Part shown: positions 57,818-64,000 of the stretch, piece after piece
Layout of the letters: every line of letters starts with the position of its first letter
Numbering within the stretch: the stretch's first letter is position 1
NCBI RefSeq assembly: GCF_029277305.1
Contig: NZ_CP119526.1
Length of the DNA: 64,000 nt
Origin: Guptibacillus hwajinpoensis
Lineage (GTDB): Bacteria; Bacillota; Bacilli; Bacillales; Guptibacillaceae
Direction: 5' to 3' (one strand)
Notes under the pieces: model-generated
The model's database searches: none
Seen by the model: the letters and a program-made list of their open reading frames with translations, nothing else
Told to the model about the DNA's origin: nothing
Translations under genes and position numbers: made by a program

Positions 57818-59725
57818 ATGTGTGGTTTTGTTGGAGTGTTACGTACAGAACTAGGGAATTACGATCACAAAGATTGCTCTGATTTCGTACGAAGAAATCA
57901 AGTTATTACACATAGAGGTCCTGATGATGAAGGGTATTATACAGATGAATCTATATCTCTTGGATTTCGAAGGTTAAGTATTATCGATCTTGAAAGTGGT
58001 CATCAGCCCTATCATTATGAAAATGAACGATATTGGATGGTATTTAATGGCGAAGTGTACAATTACGTTGAACTTCGTGAACAGTTGAGGAAAGAAGGCT
58101 TTACGTTCCAGACGGAATCTGACACGGAAGTCGTCCTTAGTCTTTTTATTCACAAAGGAGAGAAAGCGTTTACGGATTTACGCGGCATGTTTTCGATTCT
58201 AATTTGGGACAAGCTTGAGAAAAAATTGGTTGGAGCTCGTGATCCATTCGGCATTAAACCGCTATACTACAAGCAAGATGAAGATGAGATCATCTTTGCC
58301 TCTGAGAAAAAGAGTATTTCACTCGTCGAAGAATTCGAGAAGGTGAACCCAGCGGCATTGCAGCACTATTTAAGCTTTCAATATGTACCAGAGCCGTTCA
58401 CGATGACAGAAGGCATTAAGAAGGTTGAACCCGGTTATTATTTTGTTAAGAAACAGAATGAACCAATCCTTTTTAAACGATATTTTCATGCTACATTTAG
58501 TCCAATCACAACCGAGCGTAATTGGATTAAATCAATTCGCGATGTTCTATATGATTCAGTTAACGTTCATATGCGAAGCGACGTACCTGTAGGGTCTTTC
58601 TTGTCAGGAGGAATTGATTCTTCCATCATTGTATCAATGGCGAAAAAGGTGAACCCACAAATTAAAACATTCTCTGTAGGATTCGAGCATGAAGGGTATT
58701 CAGAAGTGGATGTGGCGAAAGAAACAGCTGATAAGTTAGACGTTCCGAATTATTCTTATATGATATCAGCAAAGGAATATGTGCAGAAGCTTCCTAAAAT
58801 CATGTGGCACATGGACGATCCACTTGCAGATCCTGCTTGTGTCCCACTTTATTTCGTTGCAAGAGAGGCACGTAAGCACGTGACAGTTGTTCTTTCTGGG
58901 GAGGGAGCAGATGAACTCTTCGGTGGTTACAACATCTACCGTGAGCCGAGTTCTCTCCGTTACTTTAACCCAATGCCTACGATCATGAAACGCGTGTTTA
59001 ATCAAGTTGCAAGCGTCCTTCCAGAAGGCATGAGAGGGAAAAGTTTCCTTGAACGAGGATCAACGCCACTTTCCGAGCGTTACATTGGAAATGCAAAGAT
59101 GTTTGAAGAGAAAGAGAAAGAGCAGTTGCTTACTACTTATTTTGAGAATGAGAATTATCAGAAAATCACGAAGCCATTCTATCAAAACGTTAAGCGTCAA
59201 GATCCTGTAAATCAGATGCAGTACGTTGATATTCAAACGTGGTTACGTGGGGATATTCTATTAAAAGCGGATAAGATGACGATGGCGAATGCTCTTGAGC
59301 TTCGTGTTCCATTTCTTGATAAAGAAGTATTTCGTGTAGCGCGCGAAATTCCGATACGTGAGAAGATCAATGATGGGACAACAAAGTCCATTCTTAGAAA
59401 AGCAGTTCGTGGAATCGTTCCTGATCACGTTCTAGATCGGAAGAAGCTTGGCTTCCCAGTGCCGATTCGTCTCTGGTTGAAAAACGAACTATACGAATGG
59501 GCTAATCAGTTGATCCATGTTAGTGAAACCGATTACTTAATTAACAAAACTTATGTGAAGAATTTATTAGATGCACACGCAGCAGGAAAAGGTGATTATT
59601 CTCGTAAAATATGGACTGTGCTCATTTTTATGCTTTGGCATCAAATTTACGTAGAGAATATTTATTCTTCAGAAGAACTGCGATTAGAAGATGAAATTGT
59701 AAGCAAAGTAGCTGCATATCGCTAA
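57818..59725 (+). CDS. asnB: Asparagine synthetase (glutamine-hydrolysing)
   Basis: 635 residues. Class II amidotransferase domain beginning MCGFVG, where Cys2 becomes the N-terminal nucleophile after Met removal, with HRGPDDEGYY and NGEVYNYVELRE; this fixes the start at ATG 57818. The synthetase domain (about 215-600) has the ATP pyrophosphatase loop SGGIDSS and VLSGEGADELFGGYN. Makes asparagine from aspartate, glutamine and ATP. The length is near B. subtilis AsnB (632). The ribosome binding site is weak; monocistronic with terminator. Confidence 0.92.
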   Translation: MCGFVGVLRTELGNYDHKDCSDFVRRNQVITHRGPDDEGYYTDESISLGFRRLSIIDLESGHQPYHYENERYWMVFNGEVYNYVELREQLRKEGFTFQTESDTEVVLSLFIHKGEKAFTDLRGMFSILIWDKLEKKLVGARDPFGIKPLYYKQDEDEIIFASEKKSISLVEEFEKVNPAALQHYLSFQYVPEPFTMTEGIKKVEPGYYFVKKQNEPILFKRYFHATFSPITTERNWIKSIRDVLYDSVNVHMRSDVPVGSFLSGGIDSSIIVSMAKKVNPQIKTFSVGFEHEGYSEVDVAKETADKLDVPNYSYMISAKEYVQKLPKIMWHMDDPLADPACVPLYFVAREARKHVTVVLSGEGADELFGGYNIYREPSSLRYFNPMPTIMKRVFNQVASVLPEGMRGKSFLERGSTPLSERYIGNAKMFEEKEKEQLLTTYFENENYQKITKPFYQNVKRQDPVNQMQYVDIQTWLRGDILLKADKMTMANALELRVPFLDKEVFRVAREIPIREKINDGTTKSILRKAVRGIVPDHVLDRKKLGFPVPIRLWLKNELYEWANQLIHVSETDYLINKTYVKNLLDAHAAGKGDYSRKIWTVLIFMLWHQIYVENIYSSEELRLEDEIVSKVAAYR

Positions 59726-59728
59726 TAG

Positions 59729-59757
59729 AAAAGGTGACCACGATGGTCACCTTTTTG
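59729..59757 (+). terminator. Terminator of asnB
   Basis: AAAAGGTGACC / GGTCACCTTTTT with a 5-base loop. Confidence 0.9.
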
Positions 59758-59769
59758 TTATTGATATAG

Positions 59770-59876
59770 GTTCTTTTAAAAGCTTTTAAAAGGATTTTTG
59801 TATACAGAACCACACTTAGCAAATTGCAGCGGAAATTAACCATTTCTTATTGAATCATTGTATACGAAAAGAGCTT
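59770..59876 (+). repeat. Interspersed repeat, empty copy E
   Basis: AACCACACTTAGCAAATTGC leading into AGCGGAAATTAACC, with a single 9-mer GCAGCGGAA (59826-59834, one change from GGAGCGGAA) and no core. The flanks share TTTTTGTATAC and TTGTATACGAAAAGAGC with other copies. Confidence 0.7.
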
Positions 59877-59880
59877 TGAT

Positions 59881-61266
59881 TTAAGAATGCTTTTTTTCAA
59901 TGTTGAGTAGGCGTTTTTTAATTGGCTCATAGTCTTGTTGGTGATTCGTAAAGACGGCTAGATCGTAAAGTTTCTTTAATAGATAGTCACGATCAAGTTC
60001 ATAAATGAATTGTTTCGGGATATGATCTGTGGAGTTTTTCGCAAAGTCCCATACCATATCTAGCCTTTCCTCACTAATGGATTGTGCGACCATACTAAGC
60101 GCAATAATAATCTCAGTAATAATAGGGTAGTTATCTCCAGCATAATGCCTTAAGTAGCCGAATCCCCTGTATAAGTAGTAGCTGAAGTCTTCGGCATCCA
60201 TAATGACGCGAACTTGATTGTTTTGATCAGCGAGGTAGGGTGTAAAGGTAATATCTCGTTCAACTTCAAGAAGAAGATCAGCCATCTGATGGATAACGGT
60301 GATCGTAGTCTGAGGATCATTGTTTCCAAGCGATTTGACACCAATTTCCGATAGTTTTGTCATCCCCATTTTGATATCTTGAATTTCTGTTTCTTTGTAA
60401 CCAACTTCAATAAAAGATGTATATTTATCAGGATTAACGCGCTCAGCACCTGGGCCCCAATAAGAAAAGTAGCGATTACCTTTCAGGACATAATCTCCTA
60501 CTTTGTTATGAAGTTTAATGATTACGTGATCTTTTTTTGCTTCATTAATCATGGACTTAAAATCGATCAGTTGCAGATAGCCAGATTCACGAGCAGTAAT
60601 GAGTGTTTCCGTCTTTTGTTCCTCTTCCATCAGGTCGTTAGGCTCTTCACAACGAAACTGTTCGAGATCATTTCGTAGTGTTTTTCTAACAATCGAAATC
60701 GATTGTTCTTTCATATGTGTTGTAATGTTATGCACTTGCATCCAACTAGTCGCGTGATTCATGAAGAAAATAAAGGTGATGACTGTCACAAAGGCAAGAA
60801 ATACGGTCATGCCTGGGATTGCTACGAAATATTCATTTTCTTCACTTGTGATAAATAAGAAAACCACAAGAACATAAACAAAGCTAAAATGAAAGATGCC
60901 GATAAAATGCTGTGTCGTTCGATCTGCTACGAAGTTCATTAACATTCGAGGTGAGAACTGACCACTAAACGTTGTAAGAACAACGAGTAAGGAGTTGAGT
61001 GTAAAGGCGCTGAGTGTTAAGATACCGCCAATTAGAGCGCTAATTAACAGGCGAGTCGGCTGTGCTGATGTATGGAACATTTCAGGAACATAACTTGAAA
61101 GTTCAAACACAGTGTCTAAATATAGTGTGATCGCTACGAAAATGAATGATCCGATAATGTAAAGTCCAGGCATATACCATAGCGTAGACTGAAGCTCATG
61201 CTTACGGATCCGCCTTGGCATTTCAAAATACTTTCGTAGCTGCCACGGCAGAAGTTTCTTCAACAT
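59881..61266 (-). CDS. DUF2254 family membrane protein
   Basis: 461 residues. Four membrane segments in the N-terminal half (about 30-50, 70-90, 115-140, 148-170), including the family signature GGILTLSAFTLNSLLVVLTT and FSGQFSPRML, followed by a soluble cytoplasmic half with SGYLQLIDFKSMINEAKKD and a GNNDPQTTI loop matching the family's NDP-T motif. Function unknown. ATG 61266 is preceded by a weak AGGGGC-type site; the next 217 bases are empty. Confidence 0.88.
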   Translation of the reverse strand: MLKKLLPWQLRKYFEMPRRIRKHELQSTLWYMPGLYIIGSFIFVAITLYLDTVFELSSYVPEMFHTSAQPTRLLISALIGGILTLSAFTLNSLLVVLTTFSGQFSPRMLMNFVADRTTQHFIGIFHFSFVYVLVVFLFITSEENEYFVAIPGMTVFLAFVTVITFIFFMNHATSWMQVHNITTHMKEQSISIVRKTLRNDLEQFRCEEPNDLMEEEQKTETLITARESGYLQLIDFKSMINEAKKDHVIIKLHNKVGDYVLKGNRYFSYWGPGAERVNPDKYTSFIEVGYKETEIQDIKMGMTKLSEIGVKSLGNNDPQTTITVIHQMADLLLEVERDITFTPYLADQNNQVRVIMDAEDFSYYLYRGFGYLRHYAGDNYPIITEIIIALSMVAQSISEERLDMVWDFAKNSTDHIPKQFIYELDRDYLLKKLYDLAVFTNHQQDYEPIKKRLLNIEKKHS

Positions 61267-61483
61267 GGCAGGGGCTCCCTTCTAAGTGTCTCTATAACAC
61301 TTTAGAATTACCCTTAGGGTTTTTAGTTAAACCGTGATTAATTAATTTTTTAGAAAGTGTTTCATAAAAACCAATATTAGATCAAGTTGCTTATAAAACA
61401 GTAGTCTTGTTTGAAATGTATGATTGTGACACATACTTATAGTGATTAAAGAAAAAAACTGTTAATCGCAGTAGGTGATCTAA

Positions 61484-61960
61484 TTGTTAGATGAAAAAAC
61501 AGTGTTATGGATTTTGGCTGGGGGTGGAATTTGTTTACTCCTATTTAACCTGAGGAAAAGTCCATTCAAAGATCGGTTGATCGTCTTCCTTTTATCGAGT
61601 TACTATTCATCCATTCTTGGCATTTTGGTCGTAGGAGAAGGATTGCTGTCTTATCCAGTGAACTTATTTAACAATCAATTTGAGTCCAGCCTGACGTATG
61701 AATATATCCTTTTTCCTTTAATCGGTATTTACTATTACCAAACCACCATCACTTCAACATGGAAAGGAATCGTTTGGCAGGCGGTGCTTTATTCGGTGGG
61801 AATCACAATAATCGAAGTAATCCTTGAGAAATATACGGGATTTATTAAATATGAGTATTGGAAGTGGACCTATACGTTAGCAAGCACTTTTGGTTTCTTA
61901 ATTATTGTTCGATACTTAATGAAAATTATTAACTACAAAGATCGACAGCAGCAGAATTAA
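61484..61960 (+). CDS. CBO0543 family membrane protein
   Basis: 158 residues with about five hydrophobic segments. The family pattern is present: FPLIGIYYYQTTITSTWKGI, IIEVILEKYTGFIKYEYWKW and a closing TLASTFGFLIIVRYL. TTG 61484 follows TAGGTGATC. Function unknown. The secreted DUF3889 protein follows closely, so the two may form one operon. Confidence 0.8.
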   Translation: MLDEKTVLWILAGGGICLLLFNLRKSPFKDRLIVFLLSSYYSSILGILVVGEGLLSYPVNLFNNQFESSLTYEYILFPLIGIYYYQTTITSTWKGIVWQAVLYSVGITIIEVILEKYTGFIKYEYWKWTYTLASTFGFLIIVRYLMKIINYKDRQQQN

Positions 61961-62028
61961 GCATTATGTATGTTTTGCGCGAATTCTATAAATACTATCT
62001 TCAGACAATTGAAAAGGAGGTAGTGTTT

Positions 62029-62355
62029 TTGAATAGAACGATCATGATTAGCGTGTGTTTGTTTATCAGTTTACTTGTACCGGTATCGTTTGCATCAGCA
62101 CAAATTCCTTCATACGCAAAATGGGGGAAAACAGCGATTGAAGAAACCACTAAAAAGTATCCCGATCAAAACGTAACGGATTATCGATATGATGGTAAAG
62201 TTTTCATATCGGATGTTCGTGAGCAATATGACTTTGAATTTACGTTAAAAAAAGAAGATGGTCAATCGAGAGAAATTAGAGTTTATGTTCTAGTGAACCC
62301 TAAGACCGATCAAGTTATTGATGTTAAATACGATGAGATTGAAGAATTCCAATAA
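62029..62355 (+). CDS. Secreted DUF3889 family protein
   Basis: 108 residues. Signal peptide (1-24, ending VSFASA), then QIPSYAKWGKTAIEETTKKYP, YRYDGK and YDFEFTLKKEDG, matching DUF3889. TTG 62029 is chosen because AAAAGGAGGT lies 7 bases ahead; the frame is open upstream. Function unknown; PepSY-like repeat proteins of this size are often secreted in Bacillus. Confidence 0.8.
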   Translation: MNRTIMISVCLFISLLVPVSFASAQIPSYAKWGKTAIEETTKKYPDQNVTDYRYDGKVFISDVREQYDFEFTLKKEDGQSREIRVYVLVNPKTDQVIDVKYDEIEEFQ

Positions 62356-62368
62356 ACACTGTTTAGGT

Positions 62369-62401
62369 AGAGGGTTAGCAAATGAGCTGACTCTCTTTTT
62401 G
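62369..62401 (+). terminator. Terminator
   Basis: AGAGGGTTAGC / GCTGACTCTCTTTTT with a G-U pair and short loop. Confidence 0.75.
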
Positions 62402-62498
62402 TGTAAAAAGGAAAGAAGGATTTTACCGTATTAAATCGAACTTATTTATACTATAGAGAGAAGCAAGACCGATTAGTAAGAGGGAGAGGAGAACCATA

Positions 62499-62795
62499 AT
62501 GATTATTAAACGAAAACGAGATGCAGAAGAATTGCTCTCGAATTTCGAAATTGTTGCACATTACGACAAAGAGGGAAACAAACATTACATTGTTTTTGAG
62601 GATTTTGTGAGAAATGGACAGTGCACAATTATGAAATATGATGATACATCCTTTTCGATTCATGGTAAAGGTGAAGGTTATTGCGACGAGTATGAACAGT
62701 TTATATCAAAAGATGAACTAGCTTCTTATTTATGGAAACATAGAAAAGCAGTGAACCAGTTACTTAGAAGTGTGCAGAAAGAGAGCGTATCTTAA
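62499..62795 (+). CDS. Small hypothetical protein
   Basis: 98 residues, soluble, unrecognised. A beta-rich middle (KHYIVFEDFVRNGQCTIMKY) lies between charged helices; two Cys near 42 and 62. ATG 62499 follows GAGAGGAGAACC. Its end abuts the inverted copy C of the repeat, only a few bases away. Confidence 0.65.
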   Translation: MIIKRKRDAEELLSNFEIVAHYDKEGNKHYIVFEDFVRNGQCTIMKYDDTSFSIHGKGEGYCDEYEQFISKDELASYLWKHRKAVNQLLRSVQKESVS

Positions 62796-62797
62796 GT

Positions 62798-62935
62798 GAA
62801 TTTCCGCTCCAGGATGCTCGCTTTCCGCGGGGAGGCGATGAGCCTCCTCGTCGCTAACGCTCCTGCGGGGTCTCACCTGTCCCGAGTCGAGCATCCTTCC
62901 GCTTCAATTAGCTAAATGTGGTTTCGGCTCATTAA
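62798..62935 (-). repeat. Interspersed repeat, filled copy C (inverted)
   Basis: Reverse orientation. TTCCGCTCC at 62802-62810 and TTCCGCTTC at 62897-62905 are the direct repeats (one change); the core of 86 bases (62811-62896) is shorter than in A and B, missing one GCGGG/CCCGC block on each arm. Because both arms are shortened together, pairing is kept. The outer part reads TTAGCTAATTG on the minus strand as in copy E. Confidence 0.85.
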
Positions 62936-62950
62936 CATAGTCAAAAAGAA

Positions 62951-62987
62951 ACAGCGGAGTTCTCTAAGAGCTTCAGCTGTATTTTTT
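62951..62987 (+). terminator. Weak terminator-like hairpin
   Basis: ACAGC / GCTGT with inner partial pairing and ATTTTTT. Confidence 0.45.
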
Positions 62988-63100
62988 ATGAAATGAAATG
63001 TGTAATATTGAGCAATGACAAGCGGAATGCCTGAATAGATGAATCATTTCATGTAGACTAGAAGAGGTAACCATACTCAGTTAAGAATTGAGGGACGCTT

Positions 63101-64000
63101 GTGATTGGTGTATTTGTAGATATTATTGTGCCTGTTTTTATCCTAATAGGCATTGGAGTTGTGCTTCATCGTATATTTCATTTCGATTTATACACACTTG
63201 CTAAGGTGAATATTTACTTTGTCGTACCTGGATTTATTTTTTTGAAGCTGTATGAAACAGCTTTTTCTTTGTCTCTATTTCTATCAGTGCTTTGGTTTTT
63301 CTTAATTCTAATTATTGTTCTCTATTTTATTTCAGCAGGCATCAGTCGTTTATTCCGTTATAGCAAAAGCGTGCGTGCAACTTTTACAAACAGTATCTTA
63401 TTCTACAACTCTGGAAATTATGGTGTACCTGTTAACGATCTCGTTTTTAAACACGATCCTTTTGCGATGTCGATTCAGGTAATTATCCTTACATTTCAAA
63501 ACATCTTAACGTTCTCGTGGGGAATCTTCGCGTTAAAGACAGTTGAGGGAAATAAATTAAGTGCTGTGGTTGGTTATTTTAAGATGCCCGTGCTTTATGC
63601 AATGATTTTAGGAATTGGCTTCAACCTACTGAACGTTGATGTTCCGGAATTCGTCCTCATTCCTGCGAATTACATAGCAGATGCCATGGTGGCGCTAGCT
63701 CTTGTGACGCTTGGTGCACAAGTTGCTCAGCTTCGCTTTGCGAAGAACCTTTCTGTGGTTTATGTTAGCCTCATTCTAAGATTAATTATGGGTCCAGCTA
63801 TTGCGCTTGCTATTATTTATCTCTTAAGTCTTGATGGGGTTATTGCTAAAGCGCTGCTCATCTCATCCGCAATGCCTACAGCTGTGAATAGTGCAATCAT
63901 TGCCCAAGAATATGAGAATGAGCCAGAGCTCGCTGCCCAAATTGTGCTCGCTTCAACTGTGTTTAGTATGGTAACGGTGACGGTGGTGATCTCAGTTAGC
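63101..64000 (+). CDS. AEC family transporter, truncated by window end
   Basis: The first 300 residues of an auxin-efflux-carrier family permease. It starts at GTG after GAGGGA. About ten hydrophobic segments; the conserved FYNSGNYGVPVNDLVF near residue 105 and the AMPTAVNSAIIAQEY segment near 265 mark the family, which includes malonate and malate carriers. The frame is open at the window edge and the stop codon lies beyond it. Substrate unknown. Confidence 0.85.
   Translation, partial: MIGVFVDIIVPVFILIGIGVVLHRIFHFDLYTLAKVNIYFVVPGFIFLKLYETAFSLSLFLSVLWFFLILIIVLYFISAGISRLFRYSKSVRATFTNSILFYNSGNYGVPVNDLVFKHDPFAMSIQVIILTFQNILTFSWGIFALKTVEGNKLSAVVGYFKMPVLYAMILGIGFNLLNVDVPEFVLIPANYIADAMVALALVTLGAQVAQLRFAKNLSVVYVSLILRLIMGPAIALAIIYLLSLDGVIAKALLISSAMPTAVNSAIIAQEYENEPELAAQIVLASTVFSMVTVTVVISVS

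Noticed and set aside
1..64000. CRISPR arrays, tRNA or rRNA genes, insertion sequences with transposases.
   Set aside because: I looked for regular spaced repeats, tRNA-like cloverleaf ends and transposase motifs and found none. The only dispersed repeats are the hairpin elements listed.

Overview
The window looks like chromosomal DNA from an endospore-forming member of the Bacillaceae. The grounds are a gerA/B/C-type germinant receptor operon, strong AGGAGG-type ribosome binding sites, frequent TTG/GTG starts, a SAM (S-box) riboswitch, subtilisin-type proteases and many proteins that read as Bacillus families (YuiD-, YhaI-, YmfJ-, YkvS-, BltD-, Mta- and YcnK-like). An alkaliphilic or halotolerant genus is only a guess. 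I see no rRNA, tRNA, CRISPR array, transposase or prophage.

Layout. 0-6 kb: small membrane proteins, two GNAT acetyltransferases, an orphan SMI1/KNR4 protein, a secreted subtilisin and a YdeI-type protein. 6-15 kb: TetR with a divergent DHA2 efflux pump, a methyltransferase, an SgrR-like regulator (apparently using an AUU start) divergent from an MFS transporter, a P-loop kinase-like protein and an S41 protease. 15-19 kb: germinant receptor operon on the minus strand. 19-22.5 kb: an NAD(P)/FAD oxidoreductase with a degenerate Rieske/NirD-like partner, DUF3243, a methyltransferase and DUF192. 22.6-30 kb: a complete monoderm Tad/Flp pilus locus (pilin, prepilin peptidase, TadE, TadG, CpaB, CpaE, CpaF, TadB, TadC) behind a sigma-A promoter and a leader of about 280 nt. 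30-36.5 kb: an MBL hydrolase, then a SAM riboswitch followed by cysJ, cysI and a threonine-synthase-like gene. 36.5-46.9 kb: YuiD, an M50-like protease, DUF1801, a YcnK-like regulator, a 1014-residue S8 protease with three cell-wall-binding repeats, a DUF4309 lipoprotein, DUF1878 and an AlaX editing enzyme. 47-55.5 kb: DMT transporter with a divergent XRE-cupin regulator, SulP transporter, MerR/Mta-like regulator behind a 19-bp-spacer promoter, hydrolase, maltose acetyltransferase and histidine kinase. 55.6-64 kb: YkvS-like protein, a peroxiredoxin whose peroxidatic cysteine codon is TGA, a methyltransferase interrupted by TAG, asparagine synthetase, DUF2254, small secreted and membrane proteins, and the start of an AEC transporter running off the end.

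Three things deserve most attention. First, the peroxiredoxin at 56099-56704 has an in-frame TGA exactly at the catalytic Cys, followed by a small hairpin with a GGUC loop at nearly the spacing of the E. coli fdhF SECIS. It may be a selenoprotein, but the next gene carries an in-frame TAG, so simple decay or sequence error is a serious rival. Second, a family of interspersed repeats exists in filled form (GC-rich hairpin core of about 86-107 bp between 9-bp direct repeats GGAGCGGAA) at 2.3, 48.8 and 62.8 kb, and in empty form with a single 9-mer at 38.4 and 59.8 kb. Third, the SgrR-like gene at 9758-11485 has a good ribosome binding site placed only in front of an ATT codon.
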